Of a stretch of DNA of 64,000 bases, positions 17,329 to 26,030 are shown in pieces. Position 1 is the first letter of the stretch. Each line of letters begins with the position of its first letter. Below the pieces are notes generated by a model, which had not been told where the DNA came from, did no database searches, and saw only the letters and a list, made by a program, of their open reading frames with translations. Origin of the DNA: Leifsonia shinshuensis (GTDB lineage Bacteria; Actinomycetota; Actinomycetes; Actinomycetales; Microbacteriaceae). The stretch lies in NCBI RefSeq assembly GCF_022606355.1, contig NZ_JAHHZQ010000006.1, positions 1 through 64,000 on the forward strand, written 5' to 3'. The position numbers and the translations under genes were made by a program.

Positions 17329-18384
17329 TCACCCCACCCACGCCGTGAGCTCGGCCAGGAACTCCTCGGGGCGCTCGATGTGCGGGGAGTGGCCGCAGTC
17401 CTCGAAGACGACCTCCCTGGTGGCGCCGCCGGCCGCGGCGTAGCGCTCGAGCACCGAGCGGATCTGCGCGAGCATCGGCTGCGGGGGCGCGACCTCCTCG
17501 CCGGGCCAGCCGGGGATGATGCCGGCCGCGCCGAGCTGGTTGAGGTCGAAGAAGGACGCGTCGTTGACGATGGCGTCGACCGCCCCGTGGATCCACAGGA
17601 TGGGTGGCTTGGCGGCCGCGTCCACGATCCCGGTGGTGTCGAAATAGGTCGGCGCCATCGTGTTGAGCACACCGCGCGTCCCCGGCGCGAAGCCCGGCCA
17701 TTCGGCCGTCGCGGTCGCGTCGCCGGGGTAGTTGTCCTCGCCCGTCGCGGTGGACAGCATCGACTCCACCCAGATGTCTTCGTACTCGGTCGTGAAACCG
17801 GGTGCGACGTACGCCGAACGGTAGACGGCGCGGGGGGAGGTCGGGGAGTCCTCACCGGTGTCGCCGGCCGCGAGACGCGCCACGAAGTCCGGGTTCGCGC
17901 CGCCGCCACCGGTGCCGGACGCGTCGGCGTTGAGCAGGCCGCCGTCGGACGCCGTGCCGCCGAAACCGTACGGCGAGACCGTGGACACCAGGGTGAGGCT
18001 GCGCACCAGGTCGGGGCGGTCGAGCAGCAGCTGCATGACCACGCCGCCGCCCATGCTCCAGCCGACCAGGTGCACCGCACCGGTCCCGAGCTCGTCGAGA
18101 ACGGCGGCCACGTCGTCGGAGAAGTCGGCGACCCCGCGCGTCGCGTCGACCGGCAGGGTCTCGCTGTCGCCGAAACCGCGGAGGTCGACGGCGAGCGCCC
18201 TGATGCCTTCCGGGAGCGACAGCATCAGCGGCTGCCAGAACAGCGACGACGACACGTTGCCGTGCACGAACACGATGGTCGTTCCCGCGTCGTCGGGGTC
18301 GGCGGCGCGCTTCAGCACGTTCGCGGTGTAGCGGGAGGTCGGGATGCGGCGGGCGACGATGCCCGGCAGCAGGGTTCCGGTCAC
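17329..18384 (-). CDS. Alpha/beta hydrolase
   Basis: Alpha/beta-fold hydrolase of 351 residues. VFVHGNVSSSLFWQ is the oxyanion strand, LVGWSMGGGVVMQ the nucleophile elbow (Ser), WIHGAVDAIVND carries the acid, and EDCGHSPHIERPEEF the His. An insertion of about 80 residues with SPYGFGGTASDGG and EYEDIWVESM forms an enlarged lid. The GTG start at 18384 follows AAGGAG and overlaps the stop of the upstream gene by 4 bases (GTGA). It is third in an operon with a 3-hydroxybutyrate-dehydrogenase-like SDR, so a hydroxyester or oligomer substrate is possible. Confidence 0.86.
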   Translation of the reverse strand: MTGTLLPGIVARRIPTSRYTANVLKRAADPDDAGTTIVFVHGNVSSSLFWQPLMLSLPEGIRALAVDLRGFGDSETLPVDATRGVADFSDDVAAVLDELGTGAVHLVGWSMGGGVVMQLLLDRPDLVRSLTLVSTVSPYGFGGTASDGGLLNADASGTGGGGANPDFVARLAAGDTGEDSPTSPRAVYRSAYVAPGFTTEYEDIWVESMLSTATGEDNYPGDATATAEWPGFAPGTRGVLNTMAPTYFDTTGIVDAAAKPPILWIHGAVDAIVNDASFFDLNQLGAAGIIPGWPGEEVAPPQPMLAQIRSVLERYAAAGGATREVVFEDCGHSPHIERPEEFLAELTAWVG

Positions 18385-19268
18385 TGCGGTCTCCTTCGGG
18401 TGGTGGTGGAGCGGGGAGGGTGCGGCGGGTACGCGCCGGGGAGGTGCGGCGAGAGCTGGCGGACCCCGGCCTGCGTCATCACGATCGTGTAGTGGTTCAC
18501 GTCGTCGGCCTCGTACGCCTCGAACCACGGCAGGCGCGCCCGCCACTCGGCGACCTCGTCCGGCAGGTACAGCGGGTCGGTGTCGAGAAGCCCGCGGGGC
18601 ACCCGCACGAACGCGATCGGGAGGGTCAGCCCGGCGAGCGCTTCCGCGTAGCCGCCGCCGCCGTCCATCTCGAGCGCATTGACCGACATCGCCTCCTCGG
18701 ACACGCTCGACCGCAGCTCGGGTGCGGAGCCGACCAGGTCGTAGAGCGCGTACCGCTCGACGTCGTCGTTCCACCAGGGCCCGAGGGCGGGATGCCGGCG
18801 CCAGAACGCGAGGTAGTCCTGCGCGCTCGCGAAGGTCATCCGCAGCCGGTCGCGCGCCGGGCCGAGGTCGGCGGTGCGCGAAATCGGGAGGCCGCCATCG
18901 ATGAGCACGAGACGCTCCACCCTGTCGGGGTGCCGTGCGGCGAGCCAGACGGCGACGAACCCGCCCATCGAGTGGCCTGCGACCACGGCGCGCTCGATCC
19001 CGAGAGCGTCCATCATGCGCGCGACGTCGTCGGCGTGACCGGCCATCCCGTACGGCCCCGGCAGGTCACCGCTGCGGCCGCGGCCGCGCAGGTCGGGGGC
19101 GACGAGCCGCACGCCGGGCAGCGCCTCGGCGACGACGGCCCAGGAGAGGTGGTTGGCGGTGATGCCGTGGATGCCGACCAGCGGCATCCCTGCCGCTTCG
19201 GCATGCCACTGGCCGCCGGCGAGCTCGCCGCCGTCGACCGCGACACGGAACGGAGTGGGGGCGGTCAC
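18381..19268 (-). CDS. Alpha/beta hydrolase
   Basis: Alpha/beta-fold hydrolase of 295 residues: LVGIHGITANHLSW (oxyanion), DLRGRGRSGDLPGPYGM, VVAGHSMGGFVAVWLA (nucleophile elbow) and a C-terminal VNHYTIVM segment carrying the probable catalytic His. It starts at GTG 19268, overlapping the stop of the SDR gene (GTGA), and its own stop overlaps the next hydrolase start the same way. Such tight coupling implies fixed stoichiometry. The C-terminus is Pro/Arg/Thr-rich, likely disordered. Substrate unknown. Confidence 0.86.
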   Translation of the reverse strand: MTAPTPFRVAVDGGELAGGQWHAEAAGMPLVGIHGITANHLSWAVVAEALPGVRLVAPDLRGRGRSGDLPGPYGMAGHADDVARMMDALGIERAVVAGHSMGGFVAVWLAARHPDRVERLVLIDGGLPISRTADLGPARDRLRMTFASAQDYLAFWRRHPALGPWWNDDVERYALYDLVGSAPELRSSVSEEAMSVNALEMDGGGGYAEALAGLTLPIAFVRVPRGLLDTDPLYLPDEVAEWRARLPWFEAYEADDVNHYTIVMTQAGVRQLSPHLPGAYPPHPPRSTTTRRRPQ

Positions 19269-20011
19269 CGTGCGCTCCAGCCGCCGTCGATCGTGTAGCT
19301 CGCACCGGTGACCATGCGCGCGCCCTCCCCGGCCAGCCAGAGGGCGAGTCCGGCGACCTCCTCCGGTTCGACCAGGCTCTTGATCGCCGGCTCGGTGAGC
19401 ATGATCTTCTCGACCACCTCGTCTTCGGGAATGCCGTGCAGCCGCGCCTGGTCGGCGATCTGCTTCTCGACCAGCGGTGTGCGCACATAGCTCGGCTCGA
19501 TGCAGTTGGAGGTGACGCCGTGCACGGCGCCCTCCAGCGCCGTCACCTTCGACAGGCCCTCGAGCCCGTGCTTGGCGGCGACGTACGCCGACTTGAACTC
19601 GGACGCACGCAGACCGTGCACGCTCGACACGTTGATGATGCGCCCGAAGCCGCGATCGTACATCCCGGGCAGGGCCGCGCGGATGAGGAGGAACGGCGCC
19701 TCCAGCATGATCCGCAGGAGGAGCGCGAAGCTCTCCGGCTCGAACTCGGGGATCGGGCGCACGTGCTGGAGGCCGGCGTTGTTGACGAGGATGTCGGTGT
19801 CGAGCCGCAGGTCGCCGAGCGTCGCGGTCTGCGAGAGGTCGACCTCCCACGCCTCGCCGCCCAGCCGGTCGGCGACCGCGCGCGCCGCCTCGCCGTTCAG
19901 GTCGGCGATCGTGACGCGCGCACCCGCGGCGGCGAACGCCTCTGCGCAGGCGAGACCGATCCCGCTGGCTCCGCCGGTGATGAGCGCTCTGCGCCCCGAG
20001 AGGTCCGCCAT
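19265..20011 (-). CDS. 3-hydroxybutyrate dehydrogenase-like SDR
   Basis: NAD-dependent short-chain dehydrogenase of 248 residues. ALITGGASGIGLACAEAF is the cofactor loop, NNAG is at about residues 80-83, and the catalytic Ser, Tyr and Lys lie in NVSSVHGL and SAYVAAKHG. The HGLRASEFKSAYVAAKHGLEGL stretch (shown here in parts) and YVRTPLVEKQI match 3-hydroxybutyrate dehydrogenases, which interconvert 3-hydroxybutyrate and acetoacetate. The ATG at 20011 follows GGAAGG. It heads a coupled operon with two hydrolases, which might release the hydroxy acid from esters or polyhydroxybutyrate oligomers (inference). Confidence 0.87.
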   Translation of the reverse strand: MADLSGRRALITGGASGIGLACAEAFAAAGARVTIADLNGEAARAVADRLGGEAWEVDLSQTATLGDLRLDTDILVNNAGLQHVRPIPEFEPESFALLLRIMLEAPFLLIRAALPGMYDRGFGRIINVSSVHGLRASEFKSAYVAAKHGLEGLSKVTALEGAVHGVTSNCIEPSYVRTPLVEKQIADQARLHGIPEDEVVEKIMLTEPAIKSLVEPEEVAGLALWLAGEGARMVTGASYTIDGGWSAR

Positions 20012-20090
20012 CGCGTGCTTCCTTCCCGAGCGGTCCCGCCCACACCCGCACCCTACCCGCGGCCTCCCGCGCAGCGGAAGGAGCAGCCGC

Positions 20091-20147
20091 CGAGGGGCAC
20101 GCAAACGCCCCCAAAAGCGCGTTTTGGGGGCGTCTACGTGCCCTTCG
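20091..20147. repeat. Long hairpin element, family B copy 1
   Basis: CGAGGGGCACG...ACGCCCCCAAAA pairs with TTTTGGGGGCGT...CGTGCCCTTCG around a GCGCG loop. The stem is about 24 bp with two mismatches and one G-T pair. It lies between the GH3 gene and the SDR gene. It has the same layout and orientation as copies at 27050-27106 and 28038-28094. No U-run follows on either strand, so a plain terminator is unlikely. Confidence 0.85.
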
Positions 20148-20191
20148 GCGAAAGGGCGGAAGGGCGGAAGGGCGGCGGAAGGGGCGGGAGG

Positions 20192-22504
20192 TCAGGCCAG
20201 GGGTGCGGGGGCGGGGGCGGAGACCTGCACGGCGACGAGGCGGCCGTCGGCCGGCGTGACGGCGTGCACGGGGCCGGTGATCTCGATCGACGTCGCCGTC
20301 TCGCGCACGTCGCACGACGGGCCGACCCACAACTCCACGTCGCCGGGCTCGACGATGCGGTCGCCGTCGCGGCCGGTGAACGCCAGCCGCGCGGTCGGCA
20401 CCCGGAGGGCGACGACCGCCTCCTCGCCGGGCTCCAGGCTCACGCGCGCGTAGCCGAGCAGCTGGGCGACCGGACGCGTGACGCTCGCGAACACGTCGCG
20501 TGCGTACAGCTGCACCAGGTCGGTTCCTGCCCGCTCGCCGGTGTTGCGCACGGTCACGCGCGCCTCGAACACGCCGCCGGCGCTGACGGTCGTGTCGGCC
20601 TCCAGCGCGCTGCGCTCGAACGTCGTGTAGCTCAGTCCGTGCCCGAACGGGAGCACCGGAGTGCTGTCGGCGCTCGTGACGTCAGACGGGCCGCCGAGCA
20701 GCGGGTGCAGGTACGAGAACGGCTGCGCCCCGGCCGAACGCGGCAGCGACACCGGGAGGTGACCTGAGGGTGCGACGCGTCCGGAGAGCACGGCGGCGAT
20801 CGCGCGGCCGCCCTCCTCGCCGGGGAAGAACGCCTGGAGCACGGCGGCGGGGGCGTCCGGCCCCTCCACGGCCCAGTCGATCGCGTACGGGCGACCCGAC
20901 AGCACGATCACGACCGTCGGTGTGCCGGTGCGGACGACGGCCTCCACCAGCTCGCGCTGCACGCCGGGCAGCTCCAGGCTCTCGACGTCGTTGCCCTCGC
21001 CGACCGTGCCGCGGCCGAAGAGGCCGGCGCGGTCGCCCACCACGACGAGGGCGACGTCGGCGTCGGCCGCCGCGCTCACCGCGGTGACGATGCCGGAGCG
21101 GTCGTCGCCCTCCACATCGCAGCCGCGGGCGTGCACCAGCTCGGCGGCGGGGAACTCCTCGTGCAACGCCTCCAGCACCGAGGGCAGCTCGAACCCGAGC
21201 GGCACCTCCGGGTGGTGCGCGAGCACATGGTTGGCGAACGAGTAGCAGCCCATCAGCGCCTCGGCGGCGTCGGCGTTGGGCCCGACGACGGCGATCCGCG
21301 CGGCGGCGCGGTCGCCCTCGAGCGGCAGCGTGCCGTCGTTCGTCAGCAGCACGAGGGATTCCTCGGCCAGCCGCAGCGCCAGCTCCCGATGTGCGGGGGA
21401 GTCCAGTTCGACCAACGTGGGGGGCGTGTCGAAGGTCTCGTCGAGCAGGCCGAGCTCCTCCTTCTGGGCGAGCAGCCGCAGAACGGCCCGGTCGACCAGT
21501 GCCTCGTCGGTGAGACCCTCGCGGATCCGCGCCGCCAGCGGGGCCAGGTAGGCGTCGCCGGTGGGGAGCTCGACGTCGATCCCGGCCGACAGGGCCAGCT
21601 CGGCCGCCTCGCCGCGATCGGCCGCGATGCGATGCATCGTGTGCAGGAACGCGACGGAGAAGTAGTCGGCCACGACCGTCCCGTCGAAGCCCCACTCGTC
21701 GCGCAGCACACCGGTCAGGTATTCGGCGTTGGCGCCGACCGGCACGCCGTCGATCTCGGCGTAGGAGTTCATCACCGAGCGCACGCCGCCGTCGCGGATC
21801 GCCATCTCGAACGGAGGCAGCAGCACGTCGCGCACCTCCCGGGTGCCGGCGTGCACCGGGGCGTGGTTGCGGCCCGCCTGCGACGCCGAGTAGCCGACGA
21901 AGTGCTTGAGCGTCGCGTGCACCCCGGACGACTGCAGGCCGCGGACGTACGCGGTGCCGATCGTCCCGACGACGTACGGATCCTCGGCGATGCACTCGTC
22001 AACGCGGCCCCAGCGCGGGTCGCGGATCACGTCGAGCACCGGCGCGAGACCCTGGTGGATGCCGAGCTCGCGCATCGAAGCGCCGATCGCGGCGCCCACC
22101 TCCTGCACCAGCTCCGGGTCGAACGCGGCGCCCCACGCGAGCGGCGTCGGGAACGTCGCCGCCTTCCACGCCGCCAGCCCGGTCAGGCACTCCTCGTGCA
22201 CGAGCGCCGGGATGCCGAGCCTGGTCTGCTCGCGCAGCCTCCGCTGCTCCGACCACAGCCAGCCGGCACGCTCCACGGGGTCGACGGGACGGGTGCCGTA
22301 GACGCGGGTGAGGTGCCCGATCCCCTGAGCGGTCGCGTCCTCGTAGCTCTGGCCGGTGGTCATCTCGCCGTCGAGCGGCGCGACGTTGTCGTCGCCCTTG
22401 TCGACCCAGTAGCCGACGATCTGCGCGAGCTTCTCGTCGAGCGTCATCCTGGCGTGCAGTGCGCGCACGCGCTCGGAGACGGTGGGGAGGTTGTCAGTAG
22501 TCAT
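20192..22504 (-). CDS. Glycoside hydrolase family 3 beta-glycosidase
   Basis: Retaining beta-glycosidase of 770 residues. The GH3 N-terminal barrel shows GLAPVLDVIRDPRWGRVDE and KHFVGYS; the nucleophile is Asp281 in GTVVADYFS. The alpha/beta sandwich domain and a C-terminal fibronectin-III-like domain (VTVRNTGERAGTDLVQLY) follow. There is no signal peptide, so it is cytoplasmic and acts on imported oligosaccharides, most likely beta-glucosides or xylo-oligosaccharides. AGGAAAGAAG precedes the start. It is last in the ABC importer operon. Confidence 0.93.
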   Translation of the reverse strand: MTTDNLPTVSERVRALHARMTLDEKLAQIVGYWVDKGDDNVAPLDGEMTTGQSYEDATAQGIGHLTRVYGTRPVDPVERAGWLWSEQRRLREQTRLGIPALVHEECLTGLAAWKAATFPTPLAWGAAFDPELVQEVGAAIGASMRELGIHQGLAPVLDVIRDPRWGRVDECIAEDPYVVGTIGTAYVRGLQSSGVHATLKHFVGYSASQAGRNHAPVHAGTREVRDVLLPPFEMAIRDGGVRSVMNSYAEIDGVPVGANAEYLTGVLRDEWGFDGTVVADYFSVAFLHTMHRIAADRGEAAELALSAGIDVELPTGDAYLAPLAARIREGLTDEALVDRAVLRLLAQKEELGLLDETFDTPPTLVELDSPAHRELALRLAEESLVLLTNDGTLPLEGDRAAARIAVVGPNADAAEALMGCYSFANHVLAHHPEVPLGFELPSVLEALHEEFPAAELVHARGCDVEGDDRSGIVTAVSAAADADVALVVVGDRAGLFGRGTVGEGNDVESLELPGVQRELVEAVVRTGTPTVVIVLSGRPYAIDWAVEGPDAPAAVLQAFFPGEEGGRAIAAVLSGRVAPSGHLPVSLPRSAGAQPFSYLHPLLGGPSDVTSADSTPVLPFGHGLSYTTFERSALEADTTVSAGGVFEARVTVRNTGERAGTDLVQLYARDVFASVTRPVAQLLGYARVSLEPGEEAVVALRVPTARLAFTGRDGDRIVEPGDVELWVGPSCDVRETATSIEITGPVHAVTPADGRLVAVQVSAPAPAPLA

Positions 22505-22548
22505 GCTTCTTTCCTGCGTACGGGGTTGTGCGTGGAGCCGGAGCCGGC

Positions 22549-23430
22549 TCAGCCCTTGACCGCGCCGGTCAGACCGCCGACGATGCGGCGCTCGAACAGG
22601 CTGAAGAAGATCAGGGCGGGAATCATCGAGAGCGACGTGAAGGCGAGCACCTTCGAGGTGTCCGTCGCGTACTGCGACGAGAACGCCTGCACGCCCAGCG
22701 GGAGGGTGAAGCTGGCCTGGTCGTTCAGGATGAAGAGCGGGAGCAGGTAGCTGTTCCAGCTCGCGATGAACGCCAGGATGCCGACCGTGATCACGCCGGG
22801 GAGCGACAGCCGCAGCACCATGCGGAAGAAGAAGCCCAGGCGGCTGCAGCCGTCGATGAAGGCGGCCTCCTGGATCTCATCGGGGATCGCGCGCAGGAAC
22901 GGCACCAGGATGATGATGGTCGTCGGCAGCGCGAACGCGATCTGCGGGATGATCACGCCCGCGAGCGAGTTCATCAGGCCGAGGTTGCGCACCACGATGT
23001 AGAGCGGCGTGATGGCGACCGTGATCGGGAACATCAGGCCGGCGGCGAACAGCGCGTAGAGGAAGCCGCTGCCCCGGAAGGTGTACCGGGCGAGCACATA
23101 GCTGGCCATCAGCCCGAGCGCGACGGCGCCGACCGTGGTCACGAGCGCGGTGATCGTCGAGTTGAGCACCTGGCCCCAGAACACACCGCCCGTGAGCACG
23201 TCGAGGTAGTTCGCCGGGTTCCACGGGTTCGGGAAGCCGGCGGGGTCGACGGTGATCTGCGAGTTGGTGCGGAAGCCGCCGATGATGATGTACGCGATCG
23301 GCACGATCATCAGGGCGATGACGATCAGCGCGATGAAGTAGACCAGCGGTGAGCCCCAGGGCAGGCTCTTCCGCTCGGCACGGCGCGCTGCGCGCGAGGA
23401 ACGGGTGGAGGGAGCGGTGAGGGTGGTCAT
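22549..23430 (-). CDS. Carbohydrate ABC transporter permease (MalG type)
   Basis: Inner-membrane permease of 293 residues with six predicted helices. The EAA loop, which contacts the ATPase, is IPDEIQEAAFIDGCSRLGFFFRMVL (seen in parts). The C-terminal FERRIVGGLTGAVKG is characteristic of MalG-type sugar permeases. It overlaps the preceding permease stop by one base (TGATG); an in-frame GTG at 23433 is an alternative start. The ATPase subunit is not encoded nearby and is probably a shared MsmK-like protein. Confidence 0.93.
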   Translation of the reverse strand: MTTLTAPSTRSSRAARRAERKSLPWGSPLVYFIALIVIALMIVPIAYIIIGGFRTNSQITVDPAGFPNPWNPANYLDVLTGGVFWGQVLNSTITALVTTVGAVALGLMASYVLARYTFRGSGFLYALFAAGLMFPITVAITPLYIVVRNLGLMNSLAGVIIPQIAFALPTTIIILVPFLRAIPDEIQEAAFIDGCSRLGFFFRMVLRLSLPGVITVGILAFIASWNSYLLPLFILNDQASFTLPLGVQAFSSQYATDTSKVLAFTSLSMIPALIFFSLFERRIVGGLTGAVKG

Positions 23431-24497
23431 CACGCCGTCCTTTCTTTCGCGGCAGCGTTGCGGCGGCGCTTGCGGTCGGCGTTCTTCGCGGTGGTCACAG
23501 CGCCTGCGGTGTCGCGGCGGAGGACGAAACGCTGGTAGATGAGCGCGACGACCAGGGAGATGAGGAAGATCACGACCGCGACGGCGTTGCCGTAGCCGTA
23601 GTTGCCGGCGTTGCGGCCGTTGGCGACCATGTAGGTCGCCATCGTCGAAGTGCCGGCGGTGGAGGCCACGTACTGACCCCAGATGATGTAGACCAGGTCG
23701 AACAGCTGGAGCGCGCCGATGATCGAGAGGAACGCCCAGATCCGCAGCGTCGGTGCGAGCAGCGGGAGGGTGATCCTGCGCTGGATCTGCCAGTACGACG
23801 CGCCGTCGAGGGCGGCGGCCTCGTAGAGTTCCTCGGGGATGCCCTGCAGGCCGGCGAGGAAGAGGATGACGGCGAAGCCGACGTACTTCCAGGTCAGGAT
23901 GGCCATCAGGGTCCAGATGGCGATGTTCGGGTCGGACAGCCAGTCGTGCGCCAGCCCGCCGAGGCCGACGTTGTGCAGGAAGCCGTTGAGCGCGCCGTTG
24001 GTGGCGAGCATCAGGCTCCAGCCCGTGCCGACGACGACCTCCGAGATGACGTAGGGCACGAAGATCAGCACGCGGATGATCGACTGGCCCTTCATCCTCC
24101 TGTTGAGGAGGAGCGCCAGGAGGATGGCGATCGGCCCCTGGATGACGATGGACATCACGACGATGAACGCGTTGTGTCCGAGCGCCGCCTGGAAGGCCGG
24201 GTCGGTGAGGATGACGAAGTAGTTCTGGAGTCCGACGAAGTCGGTGGGCGTTCCGTATCCGGCCCAGCGGAAGAAGCCGTAGTACGCGGCCATCACGACG
24301 GGGAAGATGACGAACGCCAGGAAGACGATGACGGCGGGGCCGGCCAGGAGGAGGATCTCGGCGCGGAGGCCCCAGCCCGCGCCGCGGCGGCGGCGCTGCG
24401 GCGACGGGAGCGACGCGGCTGCGCCGCTCCCGTCGTGCTGCGCGAGATCCGCCGTCGACAGGTGCTCGGTCGAGGTTGACTCGCGGGTGTTGCTCAC
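23430..24497 (-). CDS. Carbohydrate ABC transporter permease (MalF type)
   Basis: Inner-membrane sugar permease of 355 residues. It has a long Ser/Thr/Arg-rich cytoplasmic N-terminus (about 55 residues), then six predicted helices. The EAA loop IPEELYEAAALDGASYWQIQ precedes RRITLPLLAP. The GTG at 24497 was chosen as start because it lies 11 bases after the binding-protein stop and follows GAGAGG. The C-terminal tail is strongly basic. It works with the MalG-type partner downstream. Confidence 0.92.
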   Translation of the reverse strand: MSNTRESTSTEHLSTADLAQHDGSGAAASLPSPQRRRRGAGWGLRAEILLLAGPAVIVFLAFVIFPVVMAAYYGFFRWAGYGTPTDFVGLQNYFVILTDPAFQAALGHNAFIVVMSIVIQGPIAILLALLLNRRMKGQSIIRVLIFVPYVISEVVVGTGWSLMLATNGALNGFLHNVGLGGLAHDWLSDPNIAIWTLMAILTWKYVGFAVILFLAGLQGIPEELYEAAALDGASYWQIQRRITLPLLAPTLRIWAFLSIIGALQLFDLVYIIWGQYVASTAGTSTMATYMVANGRNAGNYGYGNAVAVVIFLISLVVALIYQRFVLRRDTAGAVTTAKNADRKRRRNAAAKERTA

Positions 24498-24508
24498 AGT
24501 GCGGCCTC

Positions 24509-25795
24509 TCAGCCCTTCTTCGCGGCGTCGTTCGCGGCCTGGATCATGCCCTTGGCGTCGGTCTTGCCGGCGAGCATGTCGACCACGGCGACGTTCAGCG
24601 CGTTGCCGATGTTCTGGCCGAGCACCGTGTCGAGCCACTGCGAGACGTACGGAGCCTTGTTGTAGGCGGCGAGGACGTCCTTCAGGTAGGGCTCGGTGAC
24701 CTCCTTCTGCGCGTCGGTGTTGACCGGCGGCGAGTTGAAGGCCTTGTAGTAGTTGATCTGCTGCGGCGTGGTGGCGATGAAGTTGAGGAAGTCGGCGCAC
24801 TCCTTCGGAGCCTTCACCGAGCACGAGTAGCCGTCGACGCCACCCATGATCGAGCCGGGCTCGCCCTTGCCGCCGGACAGCTCAGGGAACGGGTAGAAGC
24901 CGAGGTCGGGCAGGGGCTTCTGGTCGGGGGTCAGGGAGGCGATCACGCCCGGGTCCCACGCTCCCATGAGCTCCATCGCGGCCTTGTGGTTGGCCACCAG
25001 GCCGGCGGAGGAGCCGGCGCCCTGCTGGGCGGAGGTGGTCAGGAAGCCGTCGTTGAACGGCTTCTGAGCGGCGAAGTCCTGGAGGTCCTGAGCGGCCTTC
25101 GTCCAGCAGGGGTCGCTGAAGCTCTTCGAGTCGGCGGTCTTCTGCATCGTGGCGCCGGAGCACTCGCGGAGGGCGAACCAGTAGAACCAGTGCGCGGCCG
25201 GCCAGGCGTCCTTCGCGCCGAGGGCGATCGGGGCGACGCCCGTGCCCTTCAGCTTCTGGACGTCGGCGCTGAGGTCGTCGATGGTCTTGGGAGCCTCGGT
25301 GATCCCGGCCGCGTTGAAGAGGTCCTTGCTGTAGAAGAGGCCGCCGGGAAGGACCGCGAGCGGCATGGCCCAGACCTTGTCCTGATAGGTCTCCGCCTTG
25401 AACGAGCCGGACGAGATGACCTTCTTGGTGTCGGAGGATACCTTGTCGGTGAGGTCCATCAGCTGGCCCGCCTGCACCATCGCTGCCATCTTGCCGCCGC
25501 CGCGCTGCAGGAAGATGTCGGGGGCGTCACCCGAGTTGAGCGCCGTCTGGAGCTTGCCGTCGAGGTCCTCGTTCTGGATCGACTGCATCTTGATGGTGAC
25601 GTTCGGGTTGGCCTTCTCGAAGGCCGCGATCGCGTCCTTCCAGTACTGCTGACCGGGGCCGGTCGTCGAGTTCTGCCAGAGCGTCATGCTGACTTTGCCG
25701 TTGCTGGAGCTGTCGGAGGTGCCGCTGCAGGCGGTGAGCGCGAGCGAGCCGGCGGCCAGGACAGCTGCTCCGATGAGGAGCTTCTTGGCTTTCAT
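24509..25795 (-). CDS. Sugar ABC transporter substrate-binding lipoprotein
   Basis: Extracellular solute-binding protein (family 1 type) of 428 residues. The signal peptide ends at lipobox LTAC (about residues 20-23), after which the Cys would be lipidated. VSMTLWQNSTTGPGQQYW and LNSGDAPDIFLQRGGGKM are typical of oligosaccharide-binding proteins. It is the first gene of the importer operon, divergent from a LacI gene whose tandem operator-like repeats lie in the shared promoter region. The substrate is probably the oligosaccharide cut by the GH3 enzyme. Confidence 0.92.
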   Translation of the reverse strand: MKAKKLLIGAAVLAAGSLALTACSGTSDSSSNGKVSMTLWQNSTTGPGQQYWKDAIAAFEKANPNVTIKMQSIQNEDLDGKLQTALNSGDAPDIFLQRGGGKMAAMVQAGQLMDLTDKVSSDTKKVISSGSFKAETYQDKVWAMPLAVLPGGLFYSKDLFNAAGITEAPKTIDDLSADVQKLKGTGVAPIALGAKDAWPAAHWFYWFALRECSGATMQKTADSKSFSDPCWTKAAQDLQDFAAQKPFNDGFLTTSAQQGAGSSAGLVANHKAAMELMGAWDPGVIASLTPDQKPLPDLGFYPFPELSGGKGEPGSIMGGVDGYSCSVKAPKECADFLNFIATTPQQINYYKAFNSPPVNTDAQKEVTEPYLKDVLAAYNKAPYVSQWLDTVLGQNIGNALNVAVVDMLAGKTDAKGMIQAANDAAKKG

Positions 25796-25979
25796 GTGAT
25801 TCCAACCTGTTCTCTTCGTTGAGCGGCATCCACGTGATCGTCGATGCCCGGTGACGTGTCCGTGCGGGGGGTTTCGGTCGGGCGAAGCCTCTCGCCTGGG
25901 CCGATCCACGGTCTCGTCGGGGTCCGGGAGGCTGACCGGACCGTGTCAGTGTCGCAAGGCCACCTGGGAGTGTCAAACG

Positions 25980-26003
25980 TTTTCGAAATCCTTTTCGAAA
26001 TCC
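25980..26003. promoter_or_regulatory. Tandem LacI operator-like repeats
   Basis: Two back-to-back copies of TTTTCGAAATCC (25980-25991, 25992-26003), each with a TTTCGAAA palindrome, followed by a partial TTTTCC. They lie just upstream of TATGCT (26017-26022), the likely -10 of the LacI gene, and in the divergent region of the importer operon. Confidence 0.65.
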
Positions 26004-26030
26004 TTTTCCATCTTGCTATGCTGCACGGTC

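Noticed and set aside
20091-20147. Rho-independent terminator after GH3
   Set aside because: The stem is far longer than usual and no T-run follows on either strand; related copies occur upstream of and within other genes.
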